Assembly (NCBI GenBank): GCA_029219165.1
Contig: JAQXSW010000026.1
Location: 1-50,904 of the forward strand
DNA length: 50,904 nucleotides
Direction of reading: 5' to 3'
Origin: Oscillospiraceae bacterium
Lineage (GTDB): Bacteria > Bacillota > Clostridia > Oscillospirales > Acutalibacteraceae
Shown here: positions 1 through 7,674 of the stretch, piece by piece
How the letters are laid out: each line of letters opens with the position of its first letter
Numbering within the stretch: position 1 is the stretch's first letter
Translations under genes and position numbers: made by a program
Notes under the pieces: generated by a model
Databases searched by the model: none
What the model was told of the DNA's origin: nothing
The model's input: the letters and a program-made list of their open reading frames with translations, nothing else

Positions 1-171
1 ATCCCACACCACAATATTATACTTTTTCTCAAAAAACAGAATCTGCTTATCAAACAATCTATGGTCAGCGGTCAATCCCGGCAAAAAAACAAGGGTAATT
101 GCATTCAGGCTTGATATGCTTGTCCAGTAGTGGATTGTTCCGCAACGAGTCTGATATGTCTTTTCTTTCAT
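1..171 (-). CDS. alpha/beta hydrolase, N-terminal fragment (runs off the left edge)
   Basis: The 57 visible residues are the N-terminus of an alpha/beta-hydrolase fold protein. The segment LVFLPGLTADHRLFDKQ is the usual second beta strand plus oxyanion loop (xGLTADH), and YNIVVWD is the next strand, after which such proteins normally continue with a D-x-P-x-H-G stretch. The nucleophile elbow and the catalytic His lie outside the window, so the substrate cannot be inferred. The ATG follows a GGAGGAG ribosome-binding site about eight bases upstream. The gene stands alone behind the terminator of the sigma/anti-sigma operon. Confidence 0.75.
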   Translation of the reverse strand, partial: MKEKTYQTRCGTIHYWTSISSLNAITLVFLPGLTADHRLFDKQILFFEKKYNIVVWD

Positions 172-249
172 TGTTGTTTTCTCCTCCATAACTTCCGATT
201 TGTAGGTCTGTTCAGTTCCATGTTATCACATAACGGGATAAAATATAAG

Positions 250-283
250 AACAGCCACCGCAGTTCAAACTACGGTGGCTGTT
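250..283 (-). terminator. rho-independent terminator after the anti-sigma gene
   Basis: An 11-bp perfect stem (AACAGCCACCG with CGGTGGCTGTT) encloses a 12-base loop. Read on the minus strand it is followed by TCTTATATTTTAT. It ends the sigma/anti-sigma operon. A shorter CTCCT/AGGAG hairpin followed by six T on the plus strand lies at about 303-324, with unclear function. Confidence 0.7.
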
Positions 284-327
284 AACTGTCTTACAACCAC
301 CGCTCCTTCCTAGAGGAGTTTTTTGTG

Positions 328-894
328 TTAATTAGAATTTTCAGCGTTTGCTTTTTCCTTTGCACTTTCCCACTTATCTTGCATATTTTGGAAGGGATCA
401 AAGTCAAGTTGTGATCTTTCGCTCTCATATTCTCTAACAGCTTGAACATAATAGCCGTAATACGTGTCATTAACTTCCTTCCTTACTGCACTCGCAATAA
501 AATAGAAACATATTGCACATAAGACAGCTGTAAAAAAAGCAGTGAAGGCAATAATTTTTTCTCTTTGAATTTTTTTCATTGTCTTCTTTAGGCGATGCAA
601 ATCTCCTTCAATATCATCCACCTTTGAAAAGGCCACGTCCTGTCCCATATTATTTGCCAAAGCTCTACAGGTTGGACAAATATCTATGTGTCGACTTACA
701 AAATCTCTTGTATATCCGGAGCAGCTGCAATCAACGTAAGAGGGCATCAAATCTTTAACAAGTTCGCACGCATCAGCGTTAATATTTTGAGTCACATTTG
801 TCTTAGGTACACTTGTCTGTGGTGTATTCATTAAACCTGGATTATCTTCTTCTCTGAAAAAATCATCTAAAGTTGAAAAATTAAGTTCAGCCAA
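328..894 (-). CDS. putative membrane-bound zinc-finger anti-sigma factor
   Basis: A 188-residue protein with a zf-HC2-type motif (H69-x3-C73-x2-C76, in HIDICPTC) and one membrane segment at about residues 113-136. This is the layout of anti-sigma factors that hold an ECF sigma factor at the membrane until a signal releases it. Residues 85-112 form a charged helix. The TTG start lies eight bases behind GGAGG, and that GGAGG is inside the last codons of the sigma gene, so the two overlap by 8 bp and are probably translationally coupled. The pairing with the upstream sigma gene supports the role. The signal sensed is unknown. Confidence 0.7.
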   Translation of the reverse strand: MAELNFSTLDDFFREEDNPGLMNTPQTSVPKTNVTQNINADACELVKDLMPSYVDCSCSGYTRDFVSRHIDICPTCRALANNMGQDVAFSKVDDIEGDLHRLKKTMKKIQREKIIAFTAFFTAVLCAICFYFIASAVRKEVNDTYYGYYVQAVREYESERSQLDFDPFQNMQDKWESAKEKANAENSN

Positions 895-1387
895 CGTTTA
901 CACCTCCTATTATTTTAGCCTTGGTATTCAAATATAAATTTTTTACCCAAGTCTCAGGTCTTCCATATATTTCTGCAATAATGGAAAAGGGTAAATTGCC
1001 AAGTGTGTGCATGAAAAAAATTTCTTTTTGTGTTTTTTCAATTTGTTTTATGGATGCAATTAATTGTTTTTCCTTTTCTTTGGGAACAGAAGGAAAACTG
1101 ATATTGTAGAAGAAAAACTCATTGTCTTCAGGAGACACAAATTCTTCTCGAGTTTTTATCAATTCCTCTTTTGCAATATTACAAAGCCAAACGAAAACGG
1201 AAGTTCTTTTATCAAACTTTTCAACTTCTTTTGTAGCTCTTGTAACAACATTTACCATAATCTTATCTGTAAAACTTGTATCCATACAATATGAGAAAAC
1301 AAAACCACGAACATACTTTAAAGATTTCTCATATGCAGAATCTATCGTCTCTTCATATTGAATTTCATCCGTTAAAAATGGTTTCAT
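887..1387 (-). CDS. ECF-type RNA polymerase sigma factor (divergent)
   Basis: A 166-residue protein, the usual length for ECF sigma factors. Residues about 20-80 fit region 2, with VFVWLCNIAKEEL as the core helix. Residues about 115-160 fit the region 4 helix-turn-helix (QKEIFFMHTLGNLPFSIIAE, then PETWVKNLYLNTKAKI). It is divergent: the DNA-binding helix lacks the common EIA-x-x-L-x-x-P pattern. It is followed with an overlap by the anti-sigma gene and preceded 16 bp upstream by a membrane-anchored protein, so the three form one operon. Family assignment rests on layout and the region 4 pattern. Confidence 0.65.
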   Translation of the reverse strand: MKPFLTDEIQYEETIDSAYEKSLKYVRGFVFSYCMDTSFTDKIMVNVVTRATKEVEKFDKRTSVFVWLCNIAKEELIKTREEFVSPEDNEFFFYNISFPSVPKEKEKQLIASIKQIEKTQKEIFFMHTLGNLPFSIIAEIYGRPETWVKNLYLNTKAKIIGGVNVG

Positions 1388-1403
1388 TTTCTCACCACCT
1401 TTT

Positions 1404-1952
1404 TTACTTCAAATATGGAGAATACAACTCTCTTAACATTGAAATGTTTTTCTCTATTTGAGCTCGATTATTTGAAATGTAATCCCCATCTTCAGCTATA
1501 TATATTTCTTCTAAAACACTTAACGTATCCGGATTTATTACAGCTTCATATGCATTAGAATATGTATTTGTTCCATTTTGATTGCCAACAACAAGAATCC
1601 ATTTTATGTCGTTAAAGTTAGAACCAATATAACAATGTGTAATTATTGCTGGCTTGCCATCCCCTGGATCCGGTGTATAAGAAGCACTGGCATATCCACC
1701 ATATTTGAATGCTGTTGGTACATCCAAATATAAAATCATACTATCTTTTTGATAATCAACTTGAAGTTCATCCGGAAAATTTCTATGTAAACCACAATCA
1801 ACCGGATCACATTCTGCGTTTTTTGTTATATTTATTAATGGCTCCCACACAGCCGAATTGTATTGCTGCCACTTAAAATACAAGCCAAGAACAACAACCA
1901 ACAACAAACATATAATTGAGATGAAAAATATTAGTATTTTTTTCTTTTTCAT
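1404..1952 (-). CDS. membrane-anchored protein of unknown function, first gene of the sigma operon
   Basis: About 182 residues: a short basic N-terminus (MKKKK), a hydrophobic anchor at about residues 6-24, then an extracytoplasmic domain of about 155 residues with no family I recognise. It contains three cysteines, two of them close together (ECDPVDCG), which could form a disulfide outside the cell. I place the start at the second ATG because GGGG in AGTGGGGTG is well spaced for it, while the first ATG (three codons earlier) is too close. It could be the target or sensor partner of the downstream sigma/anti-sigma pair; that is inference from position only. Confidence 0.6.
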   Translation of the reverse strand: MKKKKILIFFISIICLLLVVVLGLYFKWQQYNSAVWEPLINITKNAECDPVDCGLHRNFPDELQVDYQKDSMILYLDVPTAFKYGGYASASYTPDPGDGKPAIITHCYIGSNFNDIKWILVVGNQNGTNTYSNAYEAVINPDTLSVLEEIYIAEDGDYISNNRAQIEKNISMLRELYSPYLK

Positions 1953-2057
1953 GGCATACACCCCACTAATTAAATATTGTATTGTCTAAATAAATTATAT
2001 CATAAAGTGAGACCGCTAATGTGCTAAAAACCAAAATATGTTTTTAGCATATATAAA

Positions 2058-2094
2058 CAAAAGGAAGGCCCTATTAACAAGAGCCTTCCTTTTT
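2058..2094 (-). terminator. terminator of the Stn-type operon (likely bidirectional)
   Basis: A stem AAAAGGAAGGC / GCCTTCCTTTT with a 13-base loop is followed by a T-rich run on both strands. On the minus strand it lies about 20 bases after the stop of the GltD-like gene. Confidence 0.8.
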
Positions 2095-2114
2095 AATATT
2101 AATAGTTATTTTTA

Positions 2115-4151
2115 TTAGAACTTCTTTCTCATTGCACCTGTTGGGCAAGCGTCTACACACTTACCACAAGTTGCACAGTATGAAGCTGCTTCAGCAGTTG
2201 GATACATTGGGTTAATAGTAGCCTTAAATCCTCTGTTGTAAAGACCAATGAATGTCTTTTTAGCAACTTCTTCACATGTTCTATAGCAAAGTCCGCAAAG
2301 TACACACTTATCAGGATTATGCTCAATAACAGTGCCTATTTCAATGAGTGGTCTGTTATGCTTTTCACCTGGGAAACGTTCAGGATGAACGTCATACCAG
2401 TTAGCATATTCAATAAGTTTACACTCATAGTAATCATGGCATCCGCATTCAAGACAACGAGAAGCCTCTGCCTTTGCCTGTTCCTCTGTAAATCCAAAGT
2501 AAACAGGGTCAAAGTTGTGCTTTCTTTCCTCAGGAGAAAGACCAGGCATTTTCTCTCTGTCTTGCTTTGGCATACTTTCAAAGTCAATTTGTGATACTTC
2601 TGCATCATTCTTCTCTACGAAATATGGGCGTTCATAACGAACTTCATCTCCACAGAGATAGTTATTAATGCAGAATGCAGCTCTTTGAGCTTCACCAATT
2701 GCTTCAATAGCAATACCGGCACCCTTGTTTGTAACGTCACCTGCAGCAAATACATTTTCAATATTTGTGCGGAATGTCTTTTCGTCAGCTACAATTGTAC
2801 CCTTCTTTGTAAGTTCAACACCTGAAATACCGTCACAATCTGCAACCTGACCAATAGCCATAAATACATTATCAAGTTTAATGTCTTCAACTTTTCCTTC
2901 AACTGGTACCGGACGACGACGACCTGACTCGTCTGGCTCGCCAAGTTCCATAATTTGAAGTTTCATTCCCTCAACCTTACCATTTGAACCGTAAATTTCA
3001 ATTGGATTTGTAAGGAACTTGAAGATTACGCCCTCTTCCTCTGCCTCTTCAATTTCAATGTCAGCAGCAGGCATTTCATTACGTGTTCTTCTGTATATTA
3101 CATATACTTCTTTGGCACCAAGTCTAACAGCTGTACGGCAGGCATCCATTGCTGTGTTACCGCCACCGCAAACTGCAACTCTTTCACCAATTACCGGTGT
3201 TTCTCCAAGGCCGAGCTTTTCAAGGAAATAAATACCGCCCTGAACACCTTCAAGATCTTCACCCGGAACCTTCATTGGAACAGATGTCCAAGCACCGATT
3301 GCAAGAAGAACTGCATCATACTCTTTCTGAATATCATCAAACATAATATCCTTGCCAAGTTTAACGTTGTTCTTCATTACAACGCCGGCATCCTCAATAA
3401 TCTTGATTTCAGCATCAAGAACCTCTTTTGGAAGTCTGTACTGAGGAATACCATATCTGAGCATACCACCCATTTTTGGCTGCTGATCAAAAATTGTAAC
3501 AGCATGACCGTTTTCACGAAGCTTTACAGCAGCAGTAAGACCAGCAGGGCCACCACCAATGATTGCAACCTTTTTGCCTGAATCCGGCTCAGTTGGAATC
3601 TTGTAAACGTCTCCGCTCTCAAGAACCTTATCAGCAGCAAAGGCCTTAAGGAATGCAATTGAAATTGGCTCTTCAATCTTTTGTCTTCTGCATGCGTCCT
3701 CACATGGATGTGGACAAACGCGACCTATTGAAGCTGGAAGTGGGAATGCTTCATAGATAGTTGAAACAGCTTCCTTATACTTTCCATCTTTAATTTCATT
3801 TACATACTTTTGGCAATCTGTAAGAGCTGGACAATTAAGCTTACATGGACCACGACAGTCTCCTGTATGATCAGAAAGAAGAAGCTCTAAAGCTGTCTTT
3901 CTTGCTCTTAAAACTCTAGGTGTATCTGTGTGAACTACATAACCTTCAGCAGGTTTTGCAGAACATGCACGAAGAAGCTTTGGAACACCTTCAGCTTCAA
4001 CTACACAAAGTCCACACGCACCATAAATTGCTGTATTTTCATCAAAACAAAGTGTTGGAATTTCAACACCAGCGCGTTTTGCAGAGGCGAGTATTGTCTC
4101 TCCGGCCTCGGCAATAACTTCTACGCCGTCAATTGTATATTTAATAGACAT
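2115..4151 (-). CDS. stnC: GltD/NfnB-like FAD- and iron-sulfur-dependent NAD(P)H oxidoreductase subunit (StnC-like)
   Basis: A 678-residue cytoplasmic electron-transfer subunit. Residues 1-75 form a [2Fe-2S] ferredoxin domain (C35, C46, C49, C63). Residues 93-115 carry a His-Cys cluster motif as in NuoG (H95, C99, C103, C107). Residues about 140-550 are a GltD/NfnB-type FAD and NAD(P)H domain with two dinucleotide loops (IIGGGPAGLTAA and VCGGGNTAMDA). The C-terminus has two ferredoxin-type cysteine sets (CVLCGLCYRTC and CATCGKCVDACP). There are no H-cluster motifs, so it is not a hydrogenase. With NuoF-like and NuoE-like genes upstream (17-bp gap), the set matches the Stn transhydrogenase family of Sporomusa, which couples NADH, NADPH and ferredoxin. 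A formate- or hydrogenase-linked role is the alternative. Confidence 0.7.
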   Translation of the reverse strand: MSIKYTIDGVEVIAEAGETILASAKRAGVEIPTLCFDENTAIYGACGLCVVEAEGVPKLLRACSAKPAEGYVVHTDTPRVLRARKTALELLLSDHTGDCRGPCKLNCPALTDCQKYVNEIKDGKYKEAVSTIYEAFPLPASIGRVCPHPCEDACRRQKIEEPISIAFLKAFAADKVLESGDVYKIPTEPDSGKKVAIIGGGPAGLTAAVKLRENGHAVTIFDQQPKMGGMLRYGIPQYRLPKEVLDAEIKIIEDAGVVMKNNVKLGKDIMFDDIQKEYDAVLLAIGAWTSVPMKVPGEDLEGVQGGIYFLEKLGLGETPVIGERVAVCGGGNTAMDACRTAVRLGAKEVYVIYRRTRNEMPAADIEIEEAEEEGVIFKFLTNPIEIYGSNGKVEGMKLQIMELGEPDESGRRRPVPVEGKVEDIKLDNVFMAIGQVADCDGISGVELTKKGTIVADEKTFRTNIENVFAAGDVTNKGAGIAIEAIGEAQRAAFCINNYLCGDEVRYERPYFVEKNDAEVSQIDFESMPKQDREKMPGLSPEERKHNFDPVYFGFTEEQAKAEASRCLECGCHDYYECKLIEYANWYDVHPERFPGEKHNRPLIEIGTVIEHNPDKCVLCGLCYRTCEEVAKKTFIGLYNRGFKATINPMYPTAEAASYCATCGKCVDACPTGAMRKKF

Positions 4152-4168
4152 ATTTACTCTCCCCTCTC

Positions 4169-5929
4169 TTAACCTACTAAAATTGCACCAAACTTACATA
4201 CTGTCTTACAGTTTCCGCACTTAATGCAAGCATTTGGATCAATTACATATGGCGATTTAACTTGACCTGAAATAGCATTTGTTGGACACTGTCTTGCACA
4301 AGCAGAACATCCAATACACTTATCCTTATCAATTGAATATGTAATGAGATTTACACACTCACCAGCCGGGCACTTCTTGTCCTTGATGTGTGCTTCGCAC
4401 TCATCTCTGAAATACTTAATTGTTGTAAGAACTGGGTTTGGAGCTGTTTGACCAAGTCCGCAAAGAGCACCGTCTTTAATTGCATAACATAGCTCTTCAA
4501 GCTTTTCAATATCTCCTTCTTCACCTTCGCCCTTAACAATTCTGTCAAGAATTTCAAGCATACGCTTTGTACCAATACGGCAGTGAATACACTTACCGCA
4601 GCTTTCCTTAGCTGTGAAATCAAGGAAGAACTTAGCCATACCAACCATACAGGTGCTTTCGTCCATTACAACCATTCCGCCTGAGCCCATGATTGCTCCG
4701 GTAGCACCAAGTTGCTTGTAGTCAATTACTGTGTCAAGGAGGGCCGAAGGAATACATCCACCTGATGGACCACCAAGCTGAACAGCCTTGAATTCTTTAT
4801 CGTCACGGATTCCGCCGCCGATATCATAAATTACTTCACGAAGTGTCTTACCCATTGGGATTTCAACAAGACCACCGCGTTTAATCTTACCTGTAAGAGC
4901 AAATACCTTTGTACCCTTTGACTCTTCAGTACCCATTGCAGCAAATGCGGCACCGCCGTTCTTAATAATCCAAGCAACGTTTGCATAAGTCTCAACGTTG
5001 TTGATATTTGAAGGCTTAAACCAGAAACCGGACTGAGCTGGGAATGGAGGCTTAAGGCGAGGCATACCACGCTTACCTTCAAGAGACTCAATAAGTGCTG
5101 TTTCTTCACCGCATACAAATGCGCCGGCACCGGCCTTAATTCTCATCTTACATGAGAAATTAGAACCTAAAATGTTGTCACCAAGGTAGCCTCTGGCTGT
5201 TGCCTCTTTAATAGCATTTTCAAGACGTACAATTGCAAGAGGATACTCAGCACGAACATAAACAACTGCTTCTTGTGCACCAATAGCATAAGCGCCAATA
5301 AGCATACCTTCAATGAGAGTATGAGGGTCACCCTCAATTACTGCTCTATCCATGAATGCACCCGGGTCACCTTCGTCAGCATTACAAATAAGATACTTTT
5401 CTGTACCCTCTGATGCCTTAGCAGCTCTCCACTTAAATGCTGTTGAGAAGCCTGCGCCTCCACGTCCTTTAAGACCGGAAACGTCAATTTCCTCAATTAC
5501 TTCATCCTGTGTCATACCGTCCTTCAAAATCTTTGAAAGAGCATCATATCCGCCGACTGACACATATTCATCAATACTCATTGGGTTGATGATACCGCAA
5601 TTACGAAGAGCAATACGAGTTTGCTTAGAAAGGAAAGATGCGTCCTCATCCGTAATTTCAAGTTCCTTAACCTTTGAAAGGTCACCTGAAACAACAGCGT
5701 CATAAATTGTATCGGCATCTTTTTCTGTAAGTTTTACGAGTCTGTGGAGTGTGCCATCATCTTCATAAATATCAACAATTGGTTCAAGGAAACACATACC
5801 GATACAACCGGTAATTGTAACCTCAGCATTGACAGGATTTGATGCGCTAAAAAGTTCATCAAGTTTTGTGTGAACTTTTCCTGCACCGGCTGCAAGACCG
5901 CAACTTCCTTCACCTACTACAAGTCTCAT
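4169..5929 (-). CDS. stnB: NuoF-like NADH-binding FMN/iron-sulfur subunit (HydB/StnB-like)
   Basis: A 586-residue NuoF homologue. Residues 1-55 form a thioredoxin-like [2Fe-2S] region with C10, C42 and C46. The NADH/FMN core shows GRGGAGFSTAFKW and NADEGDPGAFMDR. The N3-type [4Fe-4S] site is ESCGKCIHCRIGT. The C-terminus adds a two-cluster ferredoxin (CIGCSACARQCP and CIKCGNCKTVCKFGA), as in bifurcating hydrogenase HydB and Stn complexes but not in complex I. It would oxidise or reduce NAD(H) at FMN and pass electrons to ferredoxin or the GltD-like subunit. The start overlaps the stop of the NuoE-like gene by 4 bp (ATGA). Confidence 0.8.
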   Translation of the reverse strand: MRLVVGEGSCGLAAGAGKVHTKLDELFSASNPVNAEVTITGCIGMCFLEPIVDIYEDDGTLHRLVKLTEKDADTIYDAVVSGDLSKVKELEITDEDASFLSKQTRIALRNCGIINPMSIDEYVSVGGYDALSKILKDGMTQDEVIEEIDVSGLKGRGGAGFSTAFKWRAAKASEGTEKYLICNADEGDPGAFMDRAVIEGDPHTLIEGMLIGAYAIGAQEAVVYVRAEYPLAIVRLENAIKEATARGYLGDNILGSNFSCKMRIKAGAGAFVCGEETALIESLEGKRGMPRLKPPFPAQSGFWFKPSNINNVETYANVAWIIKNGGAAFAAMGTEESKGTKVFALTGKIKRGGLVEIPMGKTLREVIYDIGGGIRDDKEFKAVQLGGPSGGCIPSALLDTVIDYKQLGATGAIMGSGGMVVMDESTCMVGMAKFFLDFTAKESCGKCIHCRIGTKRMLEILDRIVKGEGEEGDIEKLEELCYAIKDGALCGLGQTAPNPVLTTIKYFRDECEAHIKDKKCPAGECVNLITYSIDKDKCIGCSACARQCPTNAISGQVKSPYVIDPNACIKCGNCKTVCKFGAILVG

Positions 5930-6423
5930 TCTGTGGCACCTCCCTCTTTTGCAAGTTCACGTAAAATGTTCTTTGTCTTGTCAGGAGTAAGACTACCGTA
6001 TGTTTCTCCGTTAATCATCATAACCGGTGAAAGACTACAGCATCCAAGACAAGCAACGTTCTTAAGTGTGAAAAGACCGTCTTCAGTTGTTTCACCATCT
6101 GAAATACCAAGTTCGTCTTTAATTGCACTTTCAATAAGTTCAGAGCCATTTACGTGACAAGCAGTACCTTGACAAAGCATTATAAGATATTTGCCAACAG
6201 GTTGAAGTCTAAACTGTGTGTAGAATGTTGCAACACCCATTACCTTAGCCGGAGCAACACCTGTTTCTTCAGCAATGTGATAAATTACATCAACTGGAAG
6301 ATATCCGTAAATATCCTGCGCTTTTTGTAGAATTGCAATTAAGCTTCCAGGAATGTTCTTATAGTGATCAAGTGTTTCACGAATAAGAGACAAATCACTG
6401 TGCTTTTCCATGCAGCAACTCAT
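5926..6423 (-). CDS. stnA: NuoE-like [2Fe-2S] thioredoxin-fold subunit (HydC/StnA-like)
   Basis: A 165-residue NuoE homologue. The N-terminal helical part (ILQKAQDIYGYLPVDVI) and the thioredoxin-like part with two cysteine pairs (CQGTAC and CLGCC) bind one [2Fe-2S] cluster. I start at the ATG eight bases behind GGAGG; an upstream in-frame ATG lies before that ribosome-binding site and can be excluded. It is the first gene of the three-gene operon and overlaps the NuoF-like gene by 4 bp. It is expected to dock on the NuoF-like subunit. Whether the full complex is a transhydrogenase is inferred from the partner genes. Confidence 0.8.
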   Translation of the reverse strand: MSCCMEKHSDLSLIRETLDHYKNIPGSLIAILQKAQDIYGYLPVDVIYHIAEETGVAPAKVMGVATFYTQFRLQPVGKYLIMLCQGTACHVNGSELIESAIKDELGISDGETTEDGLFTLKNVACLGCCSLSPVMMINGETYGSLTPDKTKNILRELAKEGGATE

Positions 6424-6483
6424 AAATCTAACCTCCATACATTCATTTTACTTATCATTTTTCAATAATGAACTACGTTAAAA

Positions 6484-6512
6484 ATGATACCATATTTTAT
6501 GTGTTGGGTAAA
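6484..6512 (-). promoter_or_regulatory. candidate sigma-A promoter for the Stn-type operon
   Basis: On the minus strand TTTACC and TATCAT are separated by 17 bases, about 60 bases ahead of the first start codon. The -35 element is weak. The AT-rich stretch upstream also contains TTGTG half-sites, but no clear palindrome. Confidence 0.45.
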
Positions 6513-6606
6513 TGTACAATTTATCAATTTTCACAAATATGTTACATTGCACAAACACAATTTGTACAAGTGAATTAAGATTAACAAAAAAAGAACACTT
6601 GTAAAA

Positions 6607-6635
6607 AAACGGACACATGTAAAATGTGCCCGTTT
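6607..6635 (-). terminator. terminator after the 46-residue small protein gene
   Basis: A 12-bp stem with one mismatch (AAACGGACACAT with ATGTGCCCGTTT) has a 5-base loop. On the minus strand it is followed by seven T. It lies 19 bases after the stop of the small gene. Confidence 0.75.
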
Positions 6636-6653
6636 AAATTTATTTAATTTTGC

Positions 6654-6794
6654 TTACATTGTTTTGCAAATTGCTGACATTAAGAATAATAATTTTGCTT
6701 TTGTTATCTCTCCTGTTCTGTAAAAATATTGCCCCATACGGTTATAAACTGTTGCAGGATTGTAATAATTCATTGTAACGAGGCCATTTTCCAT
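6654..6794 (-). CDS. small protein of 46 residues, single TPR-like unit
   Basis: An ATG lies nine bases behind AAAGGAG and opens a 46-codon frame ended by TAA and then a good terminator, which together argue for a real gene. The sequence includes YNRMGQYFYRTGEITKAKLL, which follows the spacing of a tetratricopeptide helix pair (aromatic/Gly/Tyr, then a Gly turn, then Ala positions). No known family is recognised. It is divergent from the 62-residue gene at 6952, which also resembles one TPR unit. Confidence 0.6.
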   Translation of the reverse strand: MENGLVTMNYYNPATVYNRMGQYFYRTGEITKAKLLFLMSAICKTM

Positions 6795-6888
6795 AAACGC
6801 ACACTCCTTTCTTTGGAATAATTTTATATAAAAACGGTTAACCTAATCTGTCATTCTTTGTCATCATTATAAATTTCTTTTCTTAAAC

Positions 6889-6911
6889 GAACCTTAAGAA
6901 TGAACCTTAAG
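6889..6911. repeat. two direct copies of GAACCTTAAG, 13 bp apart
   Basis: GAACCTTAAG occurs at 6889-6898 and 6902-6911 in the divergent region between the two small genes. Each copy contains the palindrome CTTAAG. It lies 41 bases ahead of the plus-strand start and could be an operator. Confidence 0.45.
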
Positions 6912-6951
6912 TTTAAATTATTCATATTATGGAAAAAGGAGTGTGAACTTA

Positions 6952-7140
6952 ATGTTTGAATCTGTATGGGAAAAATACATATCTGTTGTAAGAGGGCACT
7001 TAATTCGTGCGGTGCACCTGTCTCCGAAGGAGCGGGGTGAGCTAATGGAGTGCCTTGCTGATGCCTATCTTGAAATAGGCGACAAAGCCGAGGCAGTTGC
7101 ATGGCGAGCAAGAGCAAAGGCGGAGCTCATAAAAAAATAA
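6952..7140 (+). CDS. small protein of 62 residues, single TPR-like unit
   Basis: The ATG at 6952 is ten bases behind AAAGGAG; an in-frame GTG nine bases earlier is too close to that site. Residues about 26-58 (ELMECLADAYLEIGDKAEAV and on) follow the pattern of one tetratricopeptide repeat: helix, turn IGD, helix rich in Ala and Arg. The N-terminus holds two aromatic residues (FESVWEKY). The function is unknown. It is convergent with nrdG and ends in a run of A that forms the U-tract of the nrdG terminator on the other strand. Confidence 0.6.
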   Translation: MFESVWEKYISVVRGHLIRAVHLSPKERGELMECLADAYLEIGDKAEAVAWRARAKAELIKK

Positions 7141-7160
7141 GACGTGAGTTTCCTCACGTC
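7141..7160 (-). terminator. terminator of the nrdD-nrdG operon
   Basis: A perfect 8-bp stem GACGTGAG / CTCACGTC with a 4-base loop is followed on the minus strand by TTATTTTTTT. Its first bases overlap the nrdG stop codon. Confidence 0.8.
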
Positions 7161-7674
7161 AAAAGTTTAGTTCTGAAAGAACTACAGTATTTGTGGCAAG
7201 TGATTTTTGAACATCTATTATTCTTTGGTTTTTAGAACCGCGAAAGCGAAGCTCCAAAGATTTTTGTTCCAAAATAAACTTGCCATCAATTAATAAAGAA
7301 AGTTCGGACAAGAGCTCAAGCCAACCATTTTCCGGTGTTGCACCGGCTATGAGTTCCTCATAGGTGTATCCGGAAAATGCCATTACATCCAGTCCGAGCT
7401 TTTTTATTTCACGGGTTAATACCAAAAGTTCACGAGCCTGAGTAAACGGCTCGCCGCCACTTAAGGTTACACCCGTAAGCAGCCCGTCTGCCTTCACCGC
7501 ATTCACTATGTTTTCAACGGTGGTTATATACCCACCGTCAAAACTGTGTGTCTGCGGGTTTTGGCACCCCGGGCACCTGTGCGGACAGCCCTGAACGAAG
7601 ATTACAAATCTCCAACCCGGGCCGTCCACAATGGACTCACGTATTACGCCTGCAAGGCGAAGTTCCGTATTCAT
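7159..7674 (-). CDS. nrdG: anaerobic ribonucleotide reductase activating enzyme (radical SAM)
   Basis: A 171-residue radical SAM enzyme that uses S-adenosylmethionine and a [4Fe-4S] cluster to form the glycyl radical on NrdD. The cluster motif is CPHRCPGC (C-x3-C-x2-C) near residues 30-37, and TLSGGEPF is the SAM-binding GGE motif. The length is typical for NrdG. The start codon overlaps the stop of the preceding 55-residue gene by one base (TAATG), so the two should be co-translated. Confidence 0.93.
   Translation of the reverse strand: MNTELRLAGVIRESIVDGPGWRFVIFVQGCPHRCPGCQNPQTHSFDGGYITTVENIVNAVKADGLLTGVTLSGGEPFTQARELLVLTREIKKLGLDVMAFSGYTYEELIAGATPENGWLELLSELSLLIDGKFILEQKSLELRFRGSKNQRIIDVQKSLATNTVVLSELNF

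Noticed and set aside
2115-6423. Possible [FeFe]-hydrogenase or complex I operon
   Set aside because: No H-cluster motifs and no membrane or quinone-binding subunits are encoded; only NuoE-, NuoF- and GltD-like genes are present.
6484-6600. TTGTG half-sites suggesting a Rex operator before the NuoE-like gene
   Set aside because: The half-sites do not form the required inverted pair with proper spacing; one arm (TTGATAA) matches poorly.
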